Source: Ciborinia camelliae
Taxonomy: Eukaryota; Ascomycota; Leotiomycetes; Helotiales; Sclerotiniaceae
Direction: 5' to 3'
NCBI GenBank assembly: GCA_025890175.1
Contig: JANPYM010000017.1
Coordinates: 480,659 to 544,658, forward strand
DNA: 64,000 nucleotides
The stretch's first letter is position 1; the number at the start of each line of letters is the position of its first letter. Shown here piece after piece: positions 11,984 to 23,113 of the stretch. The notes below the pieces were generated by a model. That model was given only the letters and a program-made list of their open reading frames with translations. It was not told the DNA's origin and did no database searches. The translations under genes were made by a program, and so were the position numbers.

Positions 11984-12199
11984 TTACTTAGCACTTGGGC
12001 ATTTCTGCAGTTGATACAAGATTAGCATATAGTATTCACCACCTCATCTCATTCCGGATAACCCTCAAGAAGAAGAAAACCTCAAACTCACAGCACCACA
12101 CTTGCAAACGTAAGTATTCTTATCCGCGCCCTCTGGATAAGCCTGACCACAGGTACAAGCCGAACCACCTTGATTGACGAGAATTTGAAGACCTTGCAT
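11984..12199 (-). CDS. 42-residue Cys-rich, metallothionein-like protein
   Basis: Exon 1 is 12092-12199 and exon 2 is 11984-12004, joined by an 87-nt intron (GTGAGT...CTGCAG); 42 residues. The protein starts MQGLQILVNQGGSACTCG and ends with TYVCKCGAKCPSAK. Five cysteines lie in two CxC pairs plus one further Cys, with Lys next to Cys and no long hydrophobic stretch, a layout like small fungal metallothioneins that bind Cu(I)/Zn through Cys thiolates. The second exon adds KCPSAK in frame and supplies the fifth Cys, which supports the splice model. Upstream (minus strand) there is a TTTATATC box and a long A/C-rich leader. Cys count is low for a classical metallothionein, so a structural zinc mini-protein is an alternative. 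Confidence 0.7.
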
Positions 12200-13213
12200 T
12201 TTGACGTGTGACTTTTTGACTTTCTTGAAAAGTGTTCGTTGGTAGATGAGACGTGCGTTGGATATTGATATTGATATTGTTCTTTAACTTTCGAGATGTG
12301 GTTTGCAGATATAAACAGCACAGCACAGCACAGCACAGTACAGCTTCAAAGCCTAGAAAAAGCGACCAACCGAAGAGGGGCATGCACACATCTAAAGACT
12401 AAAAGAAACCCAATAAAATTCACCGAAAAGCCTCCCTCACACCTCACCCTCCCCTCCTTCCCTTTCCCACATCTACCAATCAGACCATCCTTCTTACCAA
12501 ACATACCGACCTCATGGTCCTTATCCCGTTTGCGCCCATGCCCCGCCGAGCTTGATGGTCCAATCTACGCCAAGCACGTTTTATCCATTTTGATTCCCAT
12601 CGCAGCCCATACATAACTATTTGTGCCTCGTGATGCATATCCTAGGCCACTATGCACGTATGCACATTATGTAAGCACCGACCGCCTGACCCGTTTCGTT
12701 TCATTTCGGCGGTAGCTCGACCGGGAGGCAGAAGATGTGTGTGTGCACGACATATTACTAGGTATCGAGTGTGATACAAAGGTAAGATTTCCACGGATCA
12801 GCCCACGGAGCTCGGAGAGCCTTATTATCTTACGTTGTGTCCGGATGTAATACAGAGAAGGCAGACAAGCCGGGCATTGTTCAAGATAAGATGACCTTGA
12901 GGCAGTGTGTGTGTGAGTGAGTAGAGTGTGAATCAATAAAGCCCTAATATAGCAAGTTTGCATTTAAAGCAGAGCGTACCATATGCAATGGCAAGCATCG
13001 AAGAAGAAGAAGAACCGACTTTGTGGGTTGGAACTCATCCTCTTGAATAGAAAGAAAAAATCACACCTCTTGTATCCCCCCATTGCATACGAAATATTGG
13101 CACTCCCCCTTCACAGAAATGTAGAAGGAGAGAGGAATAGCAAGTTAAGTTGAAAAGGAAAAAAATCCATGTAAAAGCCAGGGCCTTCCCCTTCAGTAAA
13201 GCAACAACACCAC
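12200..13213. other. Intergenic with CACAG microsatellite
   Basis: Upstream region of the Cys-rich gene. A CACAG tandem run at about 12315-12343 lies roughly 120-145 nt upstream of its ATG. No other gene is supported. Confidence 0.5.
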
Positions 13214-13516
13214 TTAACGCCTAGAAACCAATCCCCGCACGAGCGCAAGGAAAGAGGTATTACGCCTTTCGCCTCCCACGGCTGCCCCTATCCCACGACC
13301 ATTTTCCACATGTTGGTATTTCCCACCCTTTCCTTGCATAGCAGTTGTAGTAGAAGCTTTCCTTGTTGTAATTGGTGCAGATTGTGTTTGTCGTGTTTTC
13401 TTATTCCTAACATCCTCCACTGGTGAGACATTTCCAACCCTGGATGACGGGCCCATAGACGCTGTAGACTTCGTATTTGATACGGCGTTTGGGCGGACTA
13501 GGGGCCCGTCAGATTG
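13214..13516 (-). other. 100-codon open frame directly after the p14 stop
   Basis: Immediately downstream of the TAA of the p14 gene (13517-13519) the same frame stays open for 100 sense codons to the next TAA. The translation is basic and Ser/Thr/Arg-rich (VRNKKTRQTQSAPITTRK; ends GLVSRR). The context is GAA-TAA-CAA-TCT. It may be plain 3' UTR, a stop-codon readthrough extension, or coding sequence reached by an unseen splice. It shows no recognisable domain. Confidence 0.3.
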
Positions 13517-14277
13517 TTATTCGATATTGTTCGCGGTTTTGAGCTGTTCTAAACTCGCCTTGCGAGCAGCGTATGAATCCGATTGATTTGAGTTGGCGCG
13601 CATCTTTTCCATCTTTTCCGGTTGATGGTAGAGGACTGTTTGTCTAAGTGTTAATAGAAGGAGTTCGACTGAGATGGAGATCGAAAACAAGGACGTACCG
13701 ACTAGATATCGATTTTGGAAATTGAACCCATTCAATTTATCACAGGCAGTCTTGGAATCTGTTACGTCTTCGTAGACAACGAATGCTGTGCCCTTGGTGT
13801 TGGTCGCGATACCTTGACGGATTTGTCTAAACTTTTATTAGCACCTTTGCACACTCCACGATCGAGAGGATTCATCTTCATTTAGATGTCTGACGTCGGT
13901 CTCGCCCGGGGTTACTCCTTCCTCCGAAAATACGTACCGAATCGCGCCGAATTTACCAAAGAGATCAAAGAGTTCTTCAGGCGTTACGTTGTAGCTGTTA
14001 TTCCAAGATCCATCAGCCCTATGCACTCCCATCTCATTTCCATGTACACCAAATCCACAACCCCATCTCCAAGTCCCCACATCTGCTCTCTCCTGCATCA
14101 ATCCACATACCTTAGATTCTTGACGAACAAAGCTCTACATTCAGCACACGTATTAGCAATTAATCCTCACTTCTGACACCCAAGAGCCGCCTCACGCGAC
14201 CAAATGCAGGTACAATGAGCTATAAACGGAGGTACAAACCGATTAACCTCAGGAGCAAGTTTCCCACCTCGATTCAT
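13517..14277 (-). CDS. SF3B6: SF3b subunit p14 (branch-site RRM protein)
   Basis: Five exons: 14240-14277, 14111-14134, 13938-13994, 13699-13826, 13517-13635; all GT-AG, 121 residues, close to the 125 of the human protein. Begins [20 protein letters not shown], containing RNP2 (ALFVKNL). Then come [21 protein letters not shown] and RNP1 (KGTAFVVY), [20 protein letters not shown], and a C-terminal helix. This is the single-RRM U2 snRNP/SF3b component that sits at the branch-point adenosine and packs on SF3b1; nuclear, spliceosomal. The intron-dense structure, with a 24-nt second exon, is notable for such a short gene. Identification is very secure from the near-continuous similarity across every exon. 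The frame continues open past the stop. Confidence 0.95.
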
Positions 14278-15275
14278 AGCTTGGCTACGAATTCTCTTCT
14301 CTCAACGGTATTTCCGCTTGTCGCTTTAATATTATTTGAGTATTGATGTTGGTGATAAGTTGTTGCAAAAAAAGTGTCGCCGTATGGTGTATGTAATCGG
14401 AGGGGCGCACAAGTGGAAGCAAGCCTTCTTTTGTTCGTTGAAGGTTCGGGATTTGACGCTAGTTTATATTAAGATTAGCGACATTTACCCGGCTGCCTTA
14501 GGAATTTTTACCTACCTAGTATTTGATGAGATTGATAAGATTAGATCTTCAAATTGTGACGGACGTGATGATACCTTAAAAGGTGATAAGATTGCAGGTG
14601 TGGAATGAGAATTGGAATTGGAAGTTATTGAAGTTCAAAAATTGGAATTGTCTTTAGTTATCTAAGGTAGTAAGTAATAAGAGGATGATTAATTATTCTT
14701 ATTCTCGGTGGCTATGGCTATGCCTCCAGCTATCTACAACCTGCGAATCATCCGCCGCATTGCTTGACTTAGGTTTCTCCCGTCTGAAGGATTACAAGTA
14801 TTGATTGTACACCAAAAACACTCACAGCCTTCATGCAAGTAACCGTTTATCTATATTTTGACCCCGAATTGTCTATATGTTACACCTGTGATCTCTTCGT
14901 CTCTTCTTGCATACCTATTATTGTAAATTCATATTGAAGTACTGTACTGTATTATTATATTAACAATAATGTTGTTGCTCTCGGCAGTCGAGTATCAATT
15001 TGTCCATATGAGTTGTCGCCTCTTATCAAGGATATTCCTTTCACCCACATGATTTGCGACGATATCAATTGCCCTCATATGTGGAGATTTCAACCTGAGC
15101 CTTATTACTCTCAGATTCTTATATCGCAAATACATGGAAGTGGCACAACGGATTTCCCATGCAGCAAGCCTGTGTAATATATTTAAAGAGCATGTGACAC
15201 AAGTACCCATTTTAGGGTCAAAATAGATGAAAACGAGGCCTTGTTGAAGAAGAAGAATTGTTATATTATCTGTAT
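14278..15275. other. Intergenic, nothing clear
   Basis: Lies between the p14 start and the end of the Zn2Cys6 gene, so it combines the p14 upstream region and the regulator's 3' flank. The ORFs at 14336-14608 and 14995-15282 have no recognisable features. Confidence 0.5.
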
Positions 15276-17211
15276 TTACCATGTTATATATATTTCCTTG
15301 AAATCTCCCTTTCCTTCTAAAGTCCCATTCTTTTGATATCCACTTATGTGCAACGATCTCACCTTATCAACTGCAACTTTTGTTTGAGTGATAGTAAAGC
15401 GTCTCTCTCCAGGAACCCATCCATTCTCATCGGCCCATTCCTCTTCAACATCTCTGGTAAACCCAGTCACTCGTGAACAGGCATCTGAATCCCAAATGCC
15501 TTCTCTATAGCCTTTAGCTTCTTTGAGAATATTAATCGCTTGACTCCTTAGCAGTCTATTTCGACAATGAGATCCAACCATAAAAAGCGGAAGTATTACC
15601 CCAAAATCAAAATGATACTTCCCTTCTCCTTGAATTATGCGCGGGCGGAGTTTGGCCGCATATTTCATGATTGTACGAAACGCCGGAAAGTGCGCGTCCC
15701 ATTCGATTGCACTGACAATAAAGACACTTGATACTTGTATGATCATCATGGCCACCTGTATTTTCGCAAGGCATGCTGCCAAGAATTCTCGGGAATCTTC
15801 AGCAGCGCGGAGTCCTTTTTCTACTAATGGTGCTGCAATAGTTTCCCACCGCGCAATTTCAGTAAGATATGTAGCACAATCCCTTCTAGGGGTCGGGTTA
15901 GTACTGGATATAACTGCAACAGAAGTCCATGAACAGTTCTCGTCCTTCAGATCTAGTCCCTCGTCATCAGGTAAATCAATGATTGGAGTTTGAACATCCT
16001 TTGGTCGTTCCTCTAGAATGGTTTTTCGTGCCGTTGCTATCCAATGGAAATTCCTTCGCATAATAATTTGCCACCAGTCATGACATTCTTTGAGATTTGA
16101 GAATGATGAAGGTATTGATAGTAGTAATTGATTCAAATCGAGAATTCGTCGCTCATGCAGCTTTGATGATCGACGATCAATCACGCAAAGTGCCTGAAGG
16201 TCAAGATCTGAGAAGGCTCTGCAAAGATCATCATCAATTGTAGGATCTTGCCGGTAGCTAAGGGGGGGGAGAGACTTCGTCTTTTTGTCAAGCATAATCT
16301 CATGGAGAAGGTTTTCTCCGCTAGCAGCATGGGCAGCGGCTGTAGCAAGATGCCCCTGGATACTTTCAATTGAATACACAAGTAGACAAGCAATAAGTGC
16401 TTTACGAGCATCGTAAGAACTTTCATTTAAAGCTTGTCTCATTCCGATGAGAGCTCTACCGTACTGACGAAGACCATGTTGATGGTGCAGAAACGCCTCT
16501 ATACCATCTGACGTGCGTTCCTTACTAAAAGCCCCTAGGGCAATCAGAGCTTGGCCAACGAACGGTTCGGATTCGCTTGCCTGTGGAATCAATCGCTCCC
16601 AGACTGATCGATTGAATAATCTGGCAATATCGCCAGCCAAGGTTTCGCAGAAATATCGAAAATATCGTGAATCTTGTTCGTTCTCTAGTGTAGGGCCGCC
16701 GGTTTGTATATGGAAAATTGGTGATTGTAATTGCGGGGGAGTATCTACCATATTCATTGGATTGGTGTGCTCCCGCGACGATTGTTGGACAACGTATGAT
16801 GGGTACCCCTCACATTGTATTCCAGTCCTCTTGCATCGTTTGCAAGAAGGCTTCGTTTCCTATTATTCGTCAATACACGCCTTGTCAGAGAGCCGTGGAA
16901 TTGCCGTGAGGTATTTCGGACGATTAGTCGACAGGGGATTACATACATCGCATTTGACTCGGCGTGCTCTAGAAACTTTGTAATCAGCTCATGTCATTTT
17001 AGTCCTTTCAATGTAAAGTATTGTAACATGGAGATAAGACAGTTGCATACTTGCATGTATAGCATCCCGTCTTAACCTTCTGGTGTTTCACTCGGGATCT
17101 CCTAGAAGCCTCACTTTCGAAGGCAACGTTGTTCGGCTCCACATTTTTCAAAAGCTTCCTTTCATCCGATGGTGGAATATTCATGAACTTTGAAAGACGA
17201 AAAGGCTTCAT
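15276..17211 (-). CDS. Zn2Cys6 fungal transcription factor
   Basis: Exons 17051-17211, 16947-16968 and 15276-16859; GT-AG, 588 residues. The binuclear cluster is split over all three exons and rebuilds as CYTCK + ARRVKCD + ETKPSCKRCKRTGIQC. Cysteines at about residues 50, 53, 60, 67, 70 and 77 have the exact CX2CX6CX6CX2CX6C spacing. The rest is a helical fungal-specific regulatory domain: YFRYFCETLAGDIARLF, later ALIACLLVYSIESIQGHL and a HF-x-FGVILPLFMVGSHC block near the C-terminus, as in the Fungal_trans_2 group. It should act in the nucleus on CGG-type sites; the target genes are unknown. The next gene upstream is a divergent pseudogene 645 bp away. Exon 2 is only 22 nt and carries one zinc ligand. 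Confidence 0.93.
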
Positions 17212-17855
17212 GGTTGCTGTTCTTGCATTGCAACATCATTATGGGCAACATATACCCTTGCATCCCATTTGAAGTATTTTAAGTGGTGTGCATGTCGTTA
17301 AAACAGCATGGAATGCCAGGTGTATTGTGGGTCTTTTTGCAACAGTTGCGGCTCAAGTAGTTAGGTATTCTAGGTAATGTACGTCGAAGGGTGATCAAAC
17401 TTTATGTTGTATCGGTAGGTATTGATTGATATGTGAATGGATGTGTCAATCAGTGTAACATTCTTGACTCTACTCAGAACATTTGAAGGGAGTAGGTTAG
17501 TAGGGATTGAATGAAGAATTGGAAATCCGTATCGGAACCTGCTAGCAATATGCTTGCACTAGTCAGCATGATACCTGACGAATCATTTGATTCCCGAGGT
17601 CCTACAGTATGTGATTAGTAATAGGGGGGAAACGATGGCAAACGAGACAATCGAATACAACTACGGTTACAATGTTATGGAGGTTCTTGGAAAACTCGCA
17701 AGTCGAGTTGTGTTAACAATGTATCTGTAAATGTTATGGGCACATGGGAAATAGATAGGTAACATGAGAAGGCTGCTTGTAGAAACGTTTGGCCTACATA
17801 CATTAAACCAGGAATCAAAATTGGTAGGTTATGTGATCGAGGTCATTTGTAATTC
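17212..17855. promoter_or_regulatory. Divergent spacer, regulator / 2EXR relic
   Basis: 645-bp region between the Zn2Cys6 start (-) and the 2EXR pseudogene (+); it presumably holds the regulator's promoter. I see no distinct TATA box or CGG-pair site. Confidence 0.4.
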
Positions 17856-18874
17856 ATGAAAAAAGGCTCGCTTTCTCCCAAGTCGGAAACACGTCAACAA
17901 AACGAAGTGGCCCGGATCTTCTTCCTTAGTACTCACCCTTTCTATCCGTTCTATCCCTTATCCTGTCCTCATGTTTTAGAAGGCAGTCGGGCCCGCAAAA
18001 ACCAGTTATCAGACCTACAAGAAAGCACCAAAGATTGGATGTTCTCACGAAAATATATCATGCCTACTCATCTACGCAGACTAAAAGATGTGCAGAAGGC
18101 CTGGTTGGAAGCGACCGAGGTTTCTTTTTCGCGCTTTCCAGACCTGCCTCCTGAACTACGAAATTTGATCTGGGAATTAATTATGTTGTTACATGCATGG
18201 TAGAATCATATTTTTTTTGGAAACATGTCTGCCTGTTCCCATTGGAAGAACAATGGAAATGTTCGTCCAAATTCTGGTGTCGTTGCTGCATGTCGGGAGT
18301 CGAGAGCTGTGGCCCTGAAGCACTACCTACCATGCTTTGAACGATACGTCAACCATTTAATGGAATCCCGATGGCAATGACATTATGTACGAGCATTAGA
18401 ATTGCTACATGTTCCCTCTTAACGCACTAATCACACATCTCGCGATACCTTTTATTAGACTGCCTTTCCGTTTTTCCATCGACCCCAATAATCCTCTCGA
18501 TCAAACAGCTTTTACTCGGAGGATTGCAATACAACATCGCGAATTTTTGTGGTTTGACGGCGTTAAGAGAACTGCTCTTGGTCTTAAACGAACCCCATTC
18601 GAAACCGCAGCAGGTTCTAGGTTTCAAAGACTCCCCAGCTTCCATCTTTGAAGTCCGTGGAATCAGAGACGCAAATTTCTTTGTACTTGAAGATTTCCGC
18701 AAGTTTTGCATGGAAGTGGATCTAAGCAAGGCGGAGCAAGAAGTAGGTGTTCCGGAAGTACGATTTGTGGAGGAGAAATTTACTCCGCGACTCGTGGCCG
18801 TTAGATATGAGAACTTTCACGAATCATTGGCACGTTTATGGCTTTCTCCATGGTCTTCATCTTTCCTATACTAA
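17856..18874 (+). pseudogene. 2EXR-domain protein pseudogene
   Basis: The hallmark SRFPDLPPELRNLIWEL is encoded near 18130-18180, as in fungal 2EXR proteins (F-box-like domain of unknown role). The frame meets TAG at 18201-18203, resumes in the same frame with NSGVVAACRESRAVALKHY (the second conserved 2EXR block), and stops at 18378-18380. The expected NPDGNDIMYE block is in the next frame and ends at TAG 18397-18399. The C-terminal part (GLTALRELLLVLNEPHSK... to 18874) lies in the third frame, 18524-18874. Two stops plus two frame changes, without convincing splice sites at each break, point to decay. These genes are numerous in Helotiales and often degenerate. Confidence 0.75.
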
Positions 18875-20586
18875 TAACTTTTACCGTCTCGATGGTTCCA
18901 CTCGACGATCCCTTCGATTGCAATGCAAGGAACTCGGTCGTATTACGTTTTAGACTATGGCTCATCGGTGGATGGTTGGTTGGTATATGGCGTGTTAAAT
19001 CGGACAGCTATATTAACAGCACAATGGGTGCATACTTGATGGGTTCTGAAGGTAATCTGGCTCGGGAATGGGTGCGCAACATCCATGACTGTTATCTCAA
19101 GAATCTTAAGTTGATTAACTAGCTAGGTGTGCAACTTCTGCTTGCATGGCTACCAATGAAAAGTCCTGCTCATTTCACAACTTCAATAAAAGCATCTGTC
19201 TTCAAAGTCCAATCTTCTTGCCTGTGGCAGTCTATTCAGAGTTTTTCTTAAATAAAACTCTTTTCTCAAATATTTCAATCCGGTCTTTTTGAATTTGATC
19301 TATTCTAAGATCCAACTCACTCAAAAGATTTAGACTTTTTGAAAGATATACTTCTTTAAGGAGATTCAAATAGACTGGGGCATTCAAATAGATTTGTAAA
19401 TTCAACCCTTTTAAAAGATTCAATTGATCTTTTCAAAAAAGAAAACTCCAAATACACTGCCTAGGGTTAGGGTTATACAAAACCTTTTCCTAGCATAATA
19501 CCTAATCATATATAATAGCCTTTATCGCATCTACCTTCCATCACCATCTCATTTCCCAAATGCTCATAGCATAGCATACCATACCATACCAAGAAGCCAC
19601 AGTACCCAACAAAATAAACCAAAATCCCAACCCCGCTCACATCAACCGAAAACCCCCCCTCCCTCCCTCCCATCCTCCTCCCCCCTCGACCCGAAATAAA
19701 TCTAATCTCCCCAGCCCCCTCAAAATTCCCACCCATTACATCCAACATCCAATATCCAACGCCACGAGTCCATACCCGGCGAACCAGTCATCTACATAGG
19801 TACCTAGGTATGTAGAGATAAGGTAATCTTCCCTATTTCCATAATTCCATATATCCATATATCGCTCAACTTAAGTTCGCCCAGCAGATGATTTTTCGAG
19901 ATTTTAAAAAATAAAATAAAATAAAATAATGTCGCGTGGTAAGTAGTATATCGGGATATACATAACTAAGTTCATCATCCGCATCCGCATCCGAATCCGC
20001 ATCTCCATGATATAGCAGATAATTATTCGGGATCCTTAGATAGAGGGATATCTCAACGTCAGGGAGTTGGTCGTCGGATGGGTATTTTATCTCTAGTAAT
20101 ATGCGTCGTGGAATTGGGTTAATGGATTACTTGGAAAAGGTAAAAATTTGAGGACTCGCCAGCCTGTTCTAGTTGAACAAGATGAAGAGCTGTAGTTGAT
20201 GTTGGATTATGGGGAGGAGGAAGAGGGAGAAGCGAGAAAATATGATGTGAATGGTTAACTCCCAGCTCCGTACTACCAGCGAAAGAGTTACCATATGCAA
20301 AAATACAGACTTCCCATTTGCAACCACGAGACACAAAGGAAGTTCCACAACGCCATGTTGTGAAGCGATGTACACAGTTGATTCGGGATAGACGGTGCTT
20401 ATTAACGACGACTTTGTTAAACAAGCGGAAGAGAAAGTATCTCACTTTTCAAGACTTAATGTTGGTTGATGTGTGTGAGGTGGTATATCAAGTGGGATGT
20501 CGCTCTGAACGGGATAAATGTAAGTAACTACCTAATGACTGATTGCTTGGAACGAAGACTTGGAACTATATTTAAAGATTTGAAAA
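18875..20586. other. Intergenic with degenerate AGATTC repeats and TTAGGG doublet
   Basis: At 19250-19440 there are imperfect repeats around (A)AAGATTCAAAT/TTTTGAAT. A short GGGTTAGGGTTA occurs at about 19463-19475. A C-rich tract occupies 19640-19690. One TACCTAGGTA palindrome is at 19801-19810. No gene is supported before the sugar transporter. Confidence 0.5.
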
Positions 20587-22409
20587 ATGGCATATGAATC
20601 CCTTTGGAGAAGTTTATCCCCAAAGCAATTGGCAATCCTCATCCATATATTTTCTCTCCTAGCTATATTTTTCGAAGGATATGATCAAGGTTCATCTCCA
20701 GTACCCCATTCCAGTTCAACTCCCCACCATCCACTTCACTTCTCTAACGCCCTCTCCACATAGGTGTAATGGGCGGGGTATCCGCCTCCCCTTCCTACAT
20801 CGACACGGTTTCCATCGGTTCCCCCTCTTCCCCTACCTCCACAACCATTACAAACACCCCTAAACAAGGCGGAATCATCTCCATCTACTATCTGGGCGCC
20901 ATCCTCGGAGCATTCATATTCGGCTATGTTGCCGACCACATCGGCAGAATAAACGCTACACTCTTCGCCGCGATATTTGCGCTGGCAGGTGGTGCGCTGC
21001 AGGCTGCGGCTCAGAATGCCGGGTGGATTATGGGGGCTAGAATTGTTACTGGGGCAGGGACCGGGGGGCTGATGGCTGTTGTGCCTGTTTGTGGGTATTG
21101 GGGGTTTTCCTGCGATGTTGAGGGTTTTGTTTGGGGACTTTTGTTGATTTATTTGTACCGCAATCATACTAATTCAAACACTTTTAGATATCGCAGAAAT
21201 CTCGCCAGCTAGTCATCGTGGAGGTTTCCTCGGCTATGTTTTCATCGCAAACTATCTGGGTATATCAATTGCATACTGGCTCGATTTCGGTCTCGCATAT
21301 ATCGACGATGGAAACTCTGCCGTCCGCTGGAGGTTTCTCCTTGCGTTTCAATGTTTGCCAGCTCTCTTGCTACTCGCTGTAATCAAATTGCTGCCAGATT
21401 CTCCTCGCTATTATGCGTCGGTGGGAAAATATGAACAGGCTAGAGAAGTCCTGGAGCATATTAGAGGTAGCAATGAACCTGGGGCTGAGAAGGAATTTAT
21501 GGAGATATGCAATGTGGCTAGAGAAATGAAATCCAGCTCGCCGATTCAGTTTGCAAAGATTCTCGTTGGTAAGGCTACAGAAGCTCCTCATCTAGGCCGT
21601 AGAGCTTGGCTCTGTTTATGGCTTCAGATAATGGCCTCCTGGACCGGCATTACTGCTGTGACTGCTTATTCGCCAGTTGTAAGTGCGATACTCCTTTGAA
21701 TGTTTAATTACTAACAGCATCTAGCTCCTCAAAGAAGCTGGCTACAGTTCTGTCAAACAGAATGGCCTTGCAGGTGGTCTCAATACTATCGGTATAATTG
21801 GAACAATTATTTCTGCGCAAATCGTTGATCGGTTCGGACGTCGAAAATGCTTGATCTGGGGATCTATTTCTTTGTTCATGGTAAATGCTATCGCCGCATC
21901 TCTTTTTGAAGCTAACAGAAAGGATACCTCTGAGGCCTCATCAATCGCACCAGCAGCTGTGCTCATGCTCTTCCTCTTCAATCTATGTTATGCCGCAACT
22001 TGGGGTACCGGTATGTCGGAATAATTTCAAGTCAATGCAATTTGTTAACGTAGAAGCAGTCGCATTTCTGATACCCACTGAGATATTTCCTTCGGAAATG
22101 CGAGCTCAAGGTAATGGATTCGGCATCACGGGTTGGGCAATTGGTGTTGGTTGGACCACTTTGGTCAATCCAATCATGTTCGCAACCCTCAAGAATCGGA
22201 CGTATTTTCTATTCGCAGGTTTAAATCTTCTTTGGATACCCATTGTCTTCACTTTTTACCCCGAGACAGTGGATCGATCACTCGAATCTATTGATGCAAT
22301 GTTTTCAAGTAGGAGTCCGTTGTACAGCAAAATGGAAGCTGCATATCGAATCACAGGAAATGGCGAAATTTTGGCCATGGATGAACATATGTTAGAGATG
22401 ACTTCCTGA
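20587..22409 (+). CDS. Sugar porter family MFS transporter
   Basis: Exons 20587-20689, 20764-21090, 21188-21678, 21725-22010, 22054-22409; GT-AG, 520 residues. The ATG at 20587 gives MAYESLWRSLSPKQLAI, leading into TM1 (HIFSLLAIFFEGYDQG) and the fungal signature VMGGVSASPSYID. Other sugar-porter marks are EISPASHRGG in the loop after TM4, LPDSPRYYASVGKYEQA in the central loop (PESPR-type), VDRFGRRK after TM8, PTEIFPSEMRAQG, and PETVDRSLESID after TM12. Twelve TM segments are expected, in the plasma membrane, taking up a hexose, pentose or polyol by proton symport. PDSPRYY and PETVDRS deviate slightly from the consensus, so the exact substrate is open. Confidence 0.93.
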
Positions 22410-23113
22410 TGACTATTTGGAGAAAGAAGAAAATTATCGAGGTGGAATTGAATGGGTATAGGTAGCACATCGCATGGATTTTACCACGGAAAAAACGCAC
22501 TCAGTGGCACCCGATGTAGAATTTCAAACTTAATCTTGAATTGAGAACATTGCGTACGGTACTTGTACTCGAACTTCGGGGCAACAACAACGCCAAGGAC
22601 AACGATGGCGACGTGGCAAATATACATACAAAATTGATGTAATTGAGGTAGTTGAGGTAGTAGAGGTAGTACAGTATGGTTGGTGGTGGCTCTTTCTCTA
22701 TTGATGTCGTCCGGAGTGGAGAGCTATCAATTGCAGGAAAAGTAAAAGTAAACAGTTACCTAGGCAACCAGCCAATTACATCTCGAAGCAACTACTAGGT
22801 ACCCGTCAATGCACGTGATAGCTGTCGCCCAGTGGATCTTAGCTTCCACTAGCTTCCACACTAGCGTCAACGGATAAGCTATCTTAGTGCGCCTAGTGTG
22901 CCGCAGTTGAGAAAAAAAAAGTTGTCGGGGGATATTTTCTTCAAAACCGGTCCTTAATAAGAAAAAGACACCGCTCCACCACCTTCCTCTGAAATCTCTT
23001 CAAACATCCCAAGATTTCTATTTACTTTCTACTTTCACACAGTAATTCTTCTCACTTTTTTTTCAATCATATCAAGTCAATTGAATCATTAATTTGATTT
23101 CTTCCTTATCAAA
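22410..23113. promoter_or_regulatory. Upstream region of the FKBP gene
   Basis: Spacer of about 700 bp. The last 120 nt are CT-rich with AT tracts, typical of a housekeeping fungal promoter and leader. GTAGTTGAGGTAGTAGAGGTAGT repeats lie near 22646-22670. No other gene. Confidence 0.4.

Noticed and set aside
14995..15282. 95-codon minus ORF abutting the Zn2Cys6 gene end
   Set aside because: No homology seen; likely 3' UTR.
20169..20445. Minus ORFs upstream of the sugar transporter
   Set aside because: Overlapping frames of similar length with no conserved motifs.
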